From: Chryseobacterium sp. POL2
GTDB taxonomy: Bacteria > Bacteroidota > Bacteroidia > Flavobacteriales > Weeksellaceae
Direction: 5' to 3'
DNA length: 64,000 bases
Assembly (NCBI RefSeq): GCF_011058315.1
Contig: NZ_CP049298.1
Location: 2,604,001-2,668,000 of the forward strand
The position numbers were made by a program, and so were the translations under genes. The notes beneath the pieces are model-generated. The model did not search any database, was not told the DNA's origin, and saw nothing but the letters and a program-made list of their open reading frames with translations. Below, piece by piece: positions 1 through 7,786 of this stretch (its first letter is position 1; each line of letters opens with the position of its first letter).

Positions 1-1
1 T

Positions 2-757
2 TGTGTTGTGCTGTACATTGTGCCATGTTATTTTTTTTCTAAGAAGTACTTTGGGAATTATTGGTTTTTCGCTATGTTTATGTTCATGGTGTCATATTCC
101 TTCTGGGCATACGGTGTCAATGGTGTGCGCAATGGATTGGCAACGTCATTGTTTTTGTTGGCTTTGTGCTTATATCATCGAAAATGGCTGATGTATGCCT
201 TGTTAATAATGTCTTATTTTATGCATGCCTCTTTGGTTATCCCCATAGCGGCTTTTGTGGTGTCTGGTCTTTACAAGAATCCTAAAGCTTATTTGGCTAT
301 TTGGTTGTTGGCAATTCCTTTGTCGTTAGCTGGAGGTTCTGCGTGGAGCAGCTTCTTTGCAAATTTAGGATTTGCTGAAGATCGGACGCAAGGTTATTTG
401 ACTGGAGGTTCGGAGGAGTATAATGATCAATTTTCGCAGAGTGGTTTTCGGTGGGATTTTTTAGCTTACAGTGCTTCTGCTGTATTTGCAGGATGGTATT
501 TTATATTTAAAAAGAAAATTACAGATAAGTTTTATATCCATCTTTTTGGGACTTATTGTATTGCCAATGCCTTTTGGATCTTGGTGATTAACGCTGCTTT
601 TAGTAATCGTTTTGCCTATTTGTCGTGGTTTTTGATGCCCGCCGTGATTGCCTATCCAATGTTTCGGTATAAGCTGTGGGATAATCAATATCGGGTATTT
701 GGGATTATTTTGTTTTTGTATTTTATGTTTACTTATATAATGAATGTCATGTTATAA
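2..757 (+). CDS. EpsG-family polysaccharide polymerase, 5' end missing
   Basis: This is the 3' part of a polytopic inner-membrane protein; the frame is open to the left edge, so the true start lies outside the window. The visible ~250 residues are almost all hydrophobic segments. A Tyr-Gly-Val-x-Gly-Val-Arg-x-Gly-Leu-Ala motif near residue 35 matches the RxG..S region typical of EpsG-like (Wzy-type) polymerases, which join repeat units of exopolysaccharide or capsule. The stop TAA shares its last A with the ATG of the following glycosyltransferase, so the two are translationally coupled. The family call rests on pattern and context; O-antigen ligase-like proteins would be the alternative. Confidence 0.7.
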   Translation, partial: CVVLYIVPCYFFSKKYFGNYWFFAMFMFMVSYSFWAYGVNGVRNGLATSLFLLALCLYHRKWLMYALLIMSYFMHASLVIPIAAFVVSGLYKNPKAYLAIWLLAIPLSLAGGSAWSSFFANLGFAEDRTQGYLTGGSEEYNDQFSQSGFRWDFLAYSASAVFAGWYFIFKKKITDKFYIHLFGTYCIANAFWILVINAAFSNRFAYLSWFLMPAVIAYPMFRYKLWDNQYRVFGIILFLYFMFTYIMNVML

Positions 758-1644
758 TGAAATCGATTACTGTTTTTACACCAACTTTTAATAGAGCACA
801 TCTGCTTCCTAGACTTTACGAAAGTTTGAAAAACCAAACCTCAAAGGATTTCGTTTGGATGATTATTGACGATGGTTCGGTTGATGATACGAAAAGCTTA
901 ATAGCACAATGGAGGGAAGAAGCTGATTTTGAAATCCAGTACCATTACAAAGAGAATGGCGGTATGCATACTGCTCATAATCTCGCGTATTCTTTAACAG
1001 AAACCGAGTTGAATGTCTGTATCGACTCAGACGATGCAATGACAAAGGATGCTATTGAACTAATCGTAAAGCTTTGGGAATCCATTGATAATAAATCCAA
1101 TGTCGCAGGAATCATTGGGTTAGATGTTGATAGAGAAGGGAAGATAATCGGAACGAAAATCCCCGAACATTTAGAGAAAGGTAGTTTACACGATTTATAT
1201 CATCTTCATAATGTTAAAGGTGACAAAAAATTAGTTTTAAGAACTGATGTTGTGAGAAGCTATCCACCTTACCCTGAATATGAAGGTGAAAAATTAGTGC
1301 CTTTGGGGATTTTGTATTTAATGATTGGCAAAGATTATAATCTTTTGTATGCCAATGATGTATACTGCATTGTTGAATATCAGGATGGCGGCTCTACGAA
1401 TTCCATCTTAAAACAGTACAAACAATCACCAAGAGGATTTGCATATAGTAGGAAACTTCAAATTAAACACGGTGATGGCATCTCAAACGAAATCAAGAAT
1501 TATGTACATTTAATTTCTTCTTCTATTTTTGCAAAAGATATTCCCCTAGCATTTAAAGGCGTTAATCCACTAAAAAGTTTATTCATTTATCCTTTTGGTA
1601 TCCTACTACATATCTATATTCTATTAAAAATTAAAAGTTCATGA
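757..1644 (+). CDS. Family 2 glycosyltransferase
   Basis: A 295-residue GT2 enzyme that should transfer a sugar from a nucleotide donor during exopolysaccharide assembly at the cytoplasmic face. It has the GT-A opening (TVFTPTFNRAHLLPRL, residues 5-20), the DDGSVDDT nucleotide-binding turn near residue 38 and the DxD-like IDSDDAM metal site near residue 90. There is no signal peptide; the C-terminal ~35 residues are hydrophobic and may touch the membrane. Its start overlaps the polymerase stop by one base and its end overlaps the next gene by four, so it is an internal operon gene. The sugar and acceptor cannot be told from the sequence. Confidence 0.88.
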   Translation: MKSITVFTPTFNRAHLLPRLYESLKNQTSKDFVWMIIDDGSVDDTKSLIAQWREEADFEIQYHYKENGGMHTAHNLAYSLTETELNVCIDSDDAMTKDAIELIVKLWESIDNKSNVAGIIGLDVDREGKIIGTKIPEHLEKGSLHDLYHLHNVKGDKKLVLRTDVVRSYPPYPEYEGEKLVPLGILYLMIGKDYNLLYANDVYCIVEYQDGGSTNSILKQYKQSPRGFAYSRKLQIKHGDGISNEIKNYVHLISSSIFAKDIPLAFKGVNPLKSLFIYPFGILLHIYILLKIKSS

Positions 1645-2771
1645 CCCAACCCATTCGAATCCTACAAGTTGTTACTATTATGAATTTAGGCGGATTAGAA
1701 AGTTTTCTAATGACCATTTATAGGAATATTGATCGATCTAAAGTTCAGTTTGACTTTTTAGTCCACAGACAAGAAAGAGGAGCTTTTGATGATGAGATTG
1801 AAAATTTAGGTGGTAAGATTTTTAGATTGAATCCTATTCGGCCCGCACGGTTTTTTCAATATCAAAAAGAACTCAAATCATTTTTCTTAGACCATAAAGA
1901 ATATAAAATTATTCATTCTCATCTCAATGAAAATAGCGCCATAGTATTAAATGTCGCCAAAAGATTAAATATCCCAATACGTATAGCCCATTCACATGCA
2001 AAAGCAACTGCTGGACCTTATAAATTTTTAAGAGAATTTATTAAAACGAGAATTTATCCAAATTCCACCTTGAATCTGGCATGTTCAGAAGATGCAGGAA
2101 AATGGCTATATGGTGGAAAAGATTTTGACGTTTTTAAAAATAGTGTGGATGTAGAAAAATTTAAATTCCCCCAAAATTCAGAAAAAATAAAAACTTTAAA
2201 AGATGAAGTAGGCATTGATAGTAAAGACTTTGTAATGGGATTAGTGGCGCGATTTAGTTTTACTAAAAATCATATATTTTTAATTGATGTTTTTAATGAA
2301 TATCAAAAATTAAATCAATATTCTAAACTACTTCTTGTTGGAGATGGTGAGTTGAAATTAGAAATAAATAATTACATTAAAGAATTAAATCTTCAAGAAA
2401 AAGTCTTATTTACGGGCAATGTTAGTAATCCCCAAGACTATTTAAGTTTAATGAATATATTTGTCATGACATCATTTAATGAAGGTATGCCTGTTGTCTT
2501 AATAGAAGCACAGTGTAATGGCTTACCTGTTTTAATGTCTGATACCATACCAGCAGAGATTGAAATTACAGATTTAACTTATAGAGAATCTTTAAATTCT
2601 TCTCCAAAACATTGGGCTAATAAAATAAATGAGATTAAAGAATTGCATAAAGATGACCATAGAGAACTATATAAAACCATAATTAAAGATAAAAACTATG
2701 ATATTAGTTCAAATGCTCAGAAATTAATTGATCTTTATATGTCTAATTATCAAGAATCATTAAAAAATTAA
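1641..2771 (+). CDS. Family 4 glycosyltransferase (GT-B fold)
   Basis: A 376-residue GT4 enzyme. The N-terminal Rossmann domain begins with ILQVVTIMNLGGLESFLM, the glycine-rich acceptor loop of EpsF/WcaL-like transferases. The C-terminal half contains GLVARFSFTKNH, LLVGDGE and NEGMPVVLIEAQCNGLPVL (about residues 283-301), the E-x7-E donor-binding region of retaining GT-B enzymes. It overlaps the GT2 stop by four bases. Its role is a sugar transfer step in the same surface polysaccharide; donor and linkage are unknown. Confidence 0.88.
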   Translation: MTQPIRILQVVTIMNLGGLESFLMTIYRNIDRSKVQFDFLVHRQERGAFDDEIENLGGKIFRLNPIRPARFFQYQKELKSFFLDHKEYKIIHSHLNENSAIVLNVAKRLNIPIRIAHSHAKATAGPYKFLREFIKTRIYPNSTLNLACSEDAGKWLYGGKDFDVFKNSVDVEKFKFPQNSEKIKTLKDEVGIDSKDFVMGLVARFSFTKNHIFLIDVFNEYQKLNQYSKLLLVGDGELKLEINNYIKELNLQEKVLFTGNVSNPQDYLSLMNIFVMTSFNEGMPVVLIEAQCNGLPVLMSDTIPAEIEITDLTYRESLNSSPKHWANKINEIKELHKDDHRELYKTIIKDKNYDISSNAQKLIDLYMSNYQESLKN

Positions 2772-2777
2772 TATATA

Positions 2778-3926
2778 ATGAAAATTCTAATTGCAGGCGA
2801 TTATTGTCCCATTGGTCGAAACGCCCAAATAATAGAGAAAGAAGAATATGTTTCTTTATTTAATGGTTTTGAGAATCTTACAAAGCAAGTAGATTATTCC
2901 ATTGTGAATTTAGAATGTCCAATTACGGTTTTTAATGAAAGAATAAATAAAACAGGACCTTGTATAAAAACTGAGGACACGAAGGCTCTGGCTGCTTTAA
3001 AATTTGCTGGTTTTGACTTACTCACTTTGGCAAACAATCACATTCAAGATTATGGTTCAAAAGGTGTTAAAGATACCCTCAAAAATGCGCATGATTTTGG
3101 CTTTGAAACTGTAGGAGCAGCGGACAATTTAAAGAATGCGAAAAAGCCATTTATTAAAGAAATACAAGGAATAAAAGTAGGTGTCCTCAATGTTGCGGAA
3201 AATGAATTTTGTGCTGCGACAGATCAATCAGCAGGAGCTTATACATTCAACTTAATTGATAATCTCCAAGAAGTTAAGCTTCTTAAACAAAAAGTAGATA
3301 AACTTATTCTTATTTACCACGGTGGAAGAGAACATTACCAATTACCTTCACCTGAATTACGAAAACGGTTTCGGTTTTTTATTGAAAATGGGGTAGATGC
3401 AATTGTAGCCCATCATACACATTGTTTTAGTGGTTATGAATATTACAACAACAAACCTATAGTTTACAGTTTAGGAAATTTCATTTTTGATTATAAGAAG
3501 AAATACCAAAAAGGAATATGGACGGAAGGAATGAGTGTAATTTTAAATTTAGTAAATAATGAATTTACGGTTGAGTTAATTCCCCATTTTCAAGGAAGAG
3601 AAAATGATTCCACATTGCATTTATTAGAAAACGAAAATAAAAAGGAGTTTTTAAATAAAATAGATAAATTGAATGCAATTATTTCTGATGATACTCTTTT
3701 CATGGAAGAGTGGGATAACTATATAAAATCACAAGAGAAGTTTTATTTATCCAGTTTATATATCAAAAACATTTATTTTCGAATGTTATTTATAAAAGGA
3801 TTCCTTCCTATTTCCCTTCTTCGGAATAAACATAATAAATTAATCTTAAATCTTATGCGGTGTGAAGCACACCGTGAAATTATGATAGATGTATTATCAA
3901 ATGAATTGGGTTCACATGAAAGATAA
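2778..3926 (+). CDS. CapA-family (PGA_cap) metallophosphatase-like protein
   Basis: A 382-residue protein of the CapA family, named after the poly-gamma-glutamate capsule protein and related to calcineurin-like phosphoesterases. Metal-ligand motifs are visible in order: AGDYCPIGR at the N-terminus, VNLECPIT near residue 50, LANNHIQDYG near residue 82, YHGGREHY near residue 180 and AHHTHCFSG near residue 213. No signal peptide or transmembrane segment is evident, so it probably acts in the cytoplasm. Six bases separate it from the glycosyltransferase and its 3' end overlaps the next gene. Proteins of this family occur in many capsule clusters that do not make poly-glutamate, so the substrate is open. 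Confidence 0.82.
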   Translation: MKILIAGDYCPIGRNAQIIEKEEYVSLFNGFENLTKQVDYSIVNLECPITVFNERINKTGPCIKTEDTKALAALKFAGFDLLTLANNHIQDYGSKGVKDTLKNAHDFGFETVGAADNLKNAKKPFIKEIQGIKVGVLNVAENEFCAATDQSAGAYTFNLIDNLQEVKLLKQKVDKLILIYHGGREHYQLPSPELRKRFRFFIENGVDAIVAHHTHCFSGYEYYNNKPIVYSLGNFIFDYKKKYQKGIWTEGMSVILNLVNNEFTVELIPHFQGRENDSTLHLLENENKKEFLNKIDKLNAIISDDTLFMEEWDNYIKSQEKFYLSSLYIKNIYFRMLFIKGFLPISLLRNKHNKLILNLMRCEAHREIMIDVLSNELGSHER

Positions 3927-5280
3927 AATCTATAAAATATTACCAGACTTTTTACAAAATTTTTTGATAAGTCTTTTCAATATATTGGCTTATAAAGAAC
4001 GTTACGGCGGAAAGTATCAGTTTTATCTAAAGCGGTTTAAAGATAATCGTCAACTTTCTAGGGCAGCTTTGAAAGATATTCAAAAACAAAGGTTCTCTGA
4101 GTTTTTGCACCAAGCAATATCTAAATCTGAATATTATAAAGACTATCCGTTGGTTGACTTAGCAAATATTGAACAATTACCTATTTTAAAAAAAGAGGAT
4201 TTAAGACAACATATAAAAGAAGTATTTACTATTACTAAAAGTGATGGTATTGTTTCTAAGACAGGTGGAACAACAGGGAAGTCTTTGGAAGTTTTGTTTT
4301 CTAAGGAAAATATGCAGGAACGTTTTGCAATGCTAGATGATTTTCGTGGACGATTTGGTTATAAGCTAGGAAAGAAAACAGCCTGGTTTTCTGGAAAAGA
4401 TCTATTGACAGCTAGTGATATTAATAAGAAACGTTTTTGGAAAACCGATTTTATCCATAAGGTTCGTTATTATTCAACTTTTCATATCAAAGATGATTAT
4501 CTTAAATATTATGTTGAAAATCTCATTAAATATCAACCTGAATATATGGTGGGTTTTCCATCGAGTATTTTGGAAATTGCAAAATGCGGTATTGCTAATG
4601 GATATGATTTTCCGGCTAACTGTATCAAAGCTATTTTTCCCACAGCAGAAACGATTACAGAAGAAATGCGTGCTGTAATTGAAGCTTTTTTTAAAGCCAA
4701 ACTTATTGATCAGTACGCATCGTCTGAAGGAGCACCTTTTGTTTTTGAATGTCGCAATGGACATTTGCACCTTGAATTACAAAGTGGTGTTTTTGAGGTG
4801 TTGGATGACTCGAATCAACCTACTTTTGAAGGTAAATTGGTTGTTACGAGTTTTACTACTGAGGCAACTCCTTTAATTAGATATGATATTGGAGATTCCA
4901 TTATTTTGGATGATGCTGATAAAGTTTGTGGGTGTGGGAATAACAATCCTTTAGTTAAAAAGATTCTGGGACGTATTGATGATTACATATTTTCACCGCA
5001 AACAGGAAAGATTAACTTGGGAAATATTTCTAATACCTTAAAAGATACAAAGGGCATTATTCGTTTTCAAGCCATACAGAATGAATTGAATCAAGTCAAT
5101 ATATTAATTATTACTGATTCTAAAACATTCGATGCTAAAAGTTATGATAAATTTTTAGCGAACTGGAAGGCTCGTGTTGGTGACGAAATGATTATTAATA
5201 TTCAGGAAACAGATTATATTCCTGTTGAGAAGAGTGGGAAGTATAGAATTGTAAAAAATAATATCAAACATCTGATATAG
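3916..5280 (+). CDS. PaaK/CapK-like adenylate-forming enzyme
   Basis: An adenylate-forming enzyme related to phenylacetate-CoA ligase; such CapK-like proteins are common in polysaccharide clusters and are thought to activate a carboxylate. The phosphate-binding loop TGGTTGKS lies near residue 116, an A5-like YASSEGAP near residue 260 and RYDIGD near residue 315. An ATG at 3889 would give a 38-base overlap with capA; the ATG at 3916 gives an 11-base overlap and an N-terminus (MKDKIYKILPDF) more like the family, so I chose it. It is the last gene of the operon; no clear hairpin terminator follows. The substrate is unknown. Confidence 0.8.
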   Translation: MKDKIYKILPDFLQNFLISLFNILAYKERYGGKYQFYLKRFKDNRQLSRAALKDIQKQRFSEFLHQAISKSEYYKDYPLVDLANIEQLPILKKEDLRQHIKEVFTITKSDGIVSKTGGTTGKSLEVLFSKENMQERFAMLDDFRGRFGYKLGKKTAWFSGKDLLTASDINKKRFWKTDFIHKVRYYSTFHIKDDYLKYYVENLIKYQPEYMVGFPSSILEIAKCGIANGYDFPANCIKAIFPTAETITEEMRAVIEAFFKAKLIDQYASSEGAPFVFECRNGHLHLELQSGVFEVLDDSNQPTFEGKLVVTSFTTEATPLIRYDIGDSIILDDADKVCGCGNNNPLVKKILGRIDDYIFSPQTGKINLGNISNTLKDTKGIIRFQAIQNELNQVNILIITDSKTFDAKSYDKFLANWKARVGDEMIINIQETDYIPVEKSGKYRIVKNNIKHLI

Positions 5281-5325
5281 TGATTTTTTTATGTAGATTT
5301 TGGCATCTCGGCTCTGCTCGATGGC

Positions 5326-5349
5326 CTGAGGGGACTGGGGACTGGGGGT
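5326..5349 (+). repeat. Short degenerate heptamer array (array 1)
   Basis: Three to four units of the RGRGAYT heptamer (ggggact repeated, then a decayed ggggtgg) lie between the polysaccharide operon and the small minus-strand gene. The unit and strand match five longer arrays in the window. Confidence 0.7.
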
Positions 5350-5355
5350 GGTGTG

Positions 5356-5559
5356 TTAATCTATGATGTATTCTATGACTTTTGCATGTTCTAGCCCTGT
5401 GTAGGTGCAGAATTCTTCGATGCTAACGAGGTGGTGCTCTGGTTTGTTATAGTGTTTTCTGATTTTTTGAATGAGCGCGCGGCTGTAACGCTCACTACGT
5501 CCTGTAATTCTTTGGATGTCTTTTGGGTAGATGCATAGCCTTGTCAGTTTGCTAATCAT
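5356..5559 (-). CDS. Small conserved helical protein (HTH-like), Bacteroidota
   Basis: A 67-residue protein with ATG at 5559. The sequence reads as two helix pairs: LCIYPKDIQRITGRSERYSR and then IEEFCTYTGLEHAKVIEYI. The segment resembles DNA-binding helix-turn-helix proteins in which a helix reads a target, and I recall close relatives of this size scattered through flavobacterial genomes near mobile DNA, without an assigned function. It is convergent with the polysaccharide operon and lies just before a broken recombinase. Function is not claimed beyond a possible nucleic-acid-binding fold. Confidence 0.6.
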   Translation of the reverse strand: MISKLTRLCIYPKDIQRITGRSERYSRALIQKIRKHYNKPEHHLVSIEEFCTYTGLEHAKVIEYIID

Positions 5560-5614
5560 GTCTAAGGTTTTTGATAAACAAAGATTGGTAGACTGAATGA
5601 ATTTTTTACGGTAG

Positions 5615-5641
5615 TCTTTCGGTAGTACCGAAAGATTTTTT
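5615..5641 (+). terminator. Perfect 10-bp inverted repeat followed by T-run
   Basis: TCTTTCGGTA, one base, TACCGAAAGA, then six T. On the + strand this has the shape of an intrinsic terminator, although the stem must open to about 8 bp to form a loop. No gene obviously ends here, so it could instead be a recombination or operator palindrome left from the mobile element that carried the recombinase fragment. Confidence 0.4.
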
Positions 5642-5702
5642 AGCTTTTTGACCTATCCTTGCTGTATTTCTACTGGTAAACCGCTATCCATGCTCCGCTA
5701 AA

Positions 5703-5929
5703 ATGAACGCCTATCTTAAGGCGATTGCCGATTTGTGTGGTGTTACCAAAGGTTGAACCATCATGTTGCCCGTTATACATTGGCTACTACAATAAGGCTT
5801 TCTAATGGTGCTTCTATAGAATACGTTAGCAAAATGCTAGGTCATAAAAGTATTACAACCACACAGTATTACACTAAACTCCTCGACAAGAACGTGGGTG
5901 AAGATATGTTGATTTTAAAAGAAGTATAA
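5703..5929 (+). pseudogene. C-terminal fragment of tyrosine recombinase (integrase)
   Basis: Two frames together encode the catalytic end of a Bacteroidota tyrosine recombinase. Frame 1 gives MNAYLKAIADLCGVTK (5703-5750) and runs into a TGA; the neighbouring frame continues with NHHVARYTLATTIRLSNG and ends with LGHKSITTTQYYTKLLDK. The HxxR box, the GH box and the Tyr nucleophile region (QYYTK) are all visible, so what survives is the end of the catalytic domain. The arm-binding, core-binding and first catalytic Arg regions are absent and a frameshift at about 5745-5755 separates the two pieces. It marks a former integration event next to the defence-like operon. Confidence 0.8.
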
Positions 5930-6005
5930 AATTAAAAATACGTAGCCCTATTAAATCAATTTAACATTTCAGATGTTTTCAATTTATATATAAATACAGG
6001 TGTTC

Positions 6006-6869
6006 TTATCCGTTTATAATTTCCCCTCCATTAGGATGAATAACCTGACCGGTAATATAACTTGAATCTTCGCTTGCTAAAAATAGAAAACTCGGAGCCA
6101 CCTCATTAGGCATTCCTGCACGCTTCATTGGTGAATCGCTTCCAAATTCCGAATTTTTTTTTGGTGAGAAAGAAGAACTGATTAATGGCGTCCATATTGG
6201 GCCTGGTGCGACTGCATTCACTCGGATCCCTTTATCTACCAGATTGGAGGCTAAACTTCTTGTAAAAGACAGGATTGCTCCTTTCGTTGCGGAATAATCA
6301 ATAAGTTGGGGGCTTCCTCGGTAAGCTGTTACAGAGGATGTATTAATAATACATGATCCTTTTCTGAGAAATGGTAAGGCATATTTTGTAATCCAGAAAT
6401 AAGAGAAGAAATTATTTTGAAATGTTCTTAACAATTGGTCAGTAGAAATTTCTTCTAATGACGCGGATTCCCAATGCAAAGCCGCATTATTTATAAGGAT
6501 ATCTATTTTTTTATAAATTTTTATTGTCTTTTCAATTACTTTTTTGCACTGGCTTTCTTTTGCTAAATCTGCTTTTATCAATGTGCATTTTCTTGAAAAT
6601 GTTTCTACCTCTTTTTTAGTTTGTTTGGCATCGTTGGTTTCGTTGAGGTAGGCAATGATAATATCGGCTCCTTCTTTTGCGAATAGCAGCGCTACAGCTT
6701 TTCCAATACCGCTATCTCCTCCTGTAATCAATACTACTTTATCTTTAAGTTTTCCTTCTTTAGAATAGCTGATTGGATTAGTTTCGGGAAGAGGAGACAT
6801 TTTGTTTTCAGTTCCGGGTCGGTTTTGAGATTGTTTAGGTCTCAAAGCTCTTTTTTTTTGTTTTTTCAT
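6006..6869 (-). CDS. SDR-family NAD(P)-dependent oxidoreductase (YghA/stress type)
   Basis: A 287-residue short-chain dehydrogenase/reductase. It has a basic, Pro-rich N-terminal extension of about 40 residues, then the cofactor motif TGGDSGIG (49-56), NNAA (127-130), and the catalytic Ser179, Tyr192 and Lys196 (YSATK). The extended N-terminus and the C-terminal GQVIHPNGGEIING resemble general-stress SDRs (E. coli YghA, B. subtilis YdaD/YhxC-like). Substrate unknown; these enzymes are usually cytosolic. ATG at 6869. It stands alone, convergent with the recombinase remnant; about 720 bp separate its start from the next operon. Confidence 0.88.
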   Translation of the reverse strand: MKKQKKRALRPKQSQNRPGTENKMSPLPETNPISYSKEGKLKDKVVLITGGDSGIGKAVALLFAKEGADIIIAYLNETNDAKQTKKEVETFSRKCTLIKADLAKESQCKKVIEKTIKIYKKIDILINNAALHWESASLEEISTDQLLRTFQNNFFSYFWITKYALPFLRKGSCIINTSSVTAYRGSPQLIDYSATKGAILSFTRSLASNLVDKGIRVNAVAPGPIWTPLISSSFSPKKNSEFGSDSPMKRAGMPNEVAPSFLFLASEDSSYITGQVIHPNGGEIING

Positions 6870-7585
6870 AAGCTTTTATTAAAGCTAATGCAATAATTAT
6901 GCATTAAAAAGTTAGCCTATACAATATTGACTCATAATTTATGCGGTATTCTACTATCAAAGGGGGGATTGATGAATTTGTAGATCATAAAAATTAAAAT
7001 AAATAATATACTATATTGATTAAGATCTAAACAATAAAAAAAGTAAAAACTATTGATTATAGATGGATGCTATTAATAATCCGATATGCATAGATTATTT
7101 TAGTAGACCGCTGTTTGAAATCATAAAATTTACATAAATATTGCTGTATTTTTGTAAAGTAAATTAAAAATATGACCATATATAACATTTTACTTAAATA
7201 ATAAATGTGAAATTCGAATTTTTGAAAACAATTTCATTTATAACTTGTAGGTAAGTATTATTATGCTCAGTTGTACAAAACAAGGACAAAAAATCCTAAT
7301 ATTCTGATACTACTTTAGGTCTTAAAAGAATAATGATTCAATAGTAATAAGTGTTAATAAAAGTAATAAGGTTTGTATTGTATATGGGGGGATGATAGCA
7401 TGTCTTTTATCAAAGTTGGTAGAACGTTATTTTATCCTGTTAGTTTTTTTAAATGCAGGTTGGAGACTTTGATATGATTTAGTGCGGATTTATATAGTTA
7501 TTAATGACTAATAATAGATTGAGAAAATAAACTAGCTGTATTAATGATAATAAAAATCAATATCTTTACACCATATGCAATTTTT
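6870..7585. other. AT-rich gene-free stretch upstream of the five-gene operon
   Basis: About 700 bp with no convincing coding region on either strand. It must contain the promoters of the divergent SDR gene and of the XRE-led operon. Several TAnnTTTG-like strings occur (for example 7147-7154), but I could not pair one with a TTTG box at the usual 17-23 bp, so no promoter is called. No repeats or hairpins of note. Confidence 0.5.
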
Positions 7586-7786
7586 ATGAGTAAAAAAGTA
7601 ATTAATAGACTAAAGGTAGTACTTGCAGAGAAGAATGTAAGTAGTAAATGGCTTGCAGAACAGTTAGATAAGAACGAGGCTACAGTTTCAAGATGGTGTA
7701 CAAACGAGGTTCAACCGCCACTAAAGACTTTTGTAAAAATTGCAGAAAAACTGGATGTTAAATTAACCACATTGTTCAATGACTAA
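7586..7786 (+). CDS. XRE-family helix-turn-helix regulator, first gene of the operon
   Basis: A 66-residue HTH_3/XRE protein. The reading frame is open from 7544, but the ATG at 7586 gives the normal domain start (MSKKVINRLKVVLAEKNVSS). The helices SKWLAEQLDKNEATVSRWCT (recognition helix VSRWC) and the tail KTFVKIAEKLDVKLTTLF fit a C-protein-like regulator made of little more than the DNA-binding domain. It overlaps the following ATPase gene by eight bases. Small XRE controllers commonly lead restriction-modification operons and delay nuclease expression; that role is inferred here from position. Confidence 0.88.
   Translation: MSKKVINRLKVVLAEKNVSSKWLAEQLDKNEATVSRWCTNEVQPPLKTFVKIAEKLDVKLTTLFND

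Noticed and set aside
7141-7154. Sigma-A promoter for the XRE-led operon
   Set aside because: TATTTTTG is present but the nearest TTTG is 29 bp upstream, outside the usual 17-23 bp, and it lies more than 400 bp from the gene.
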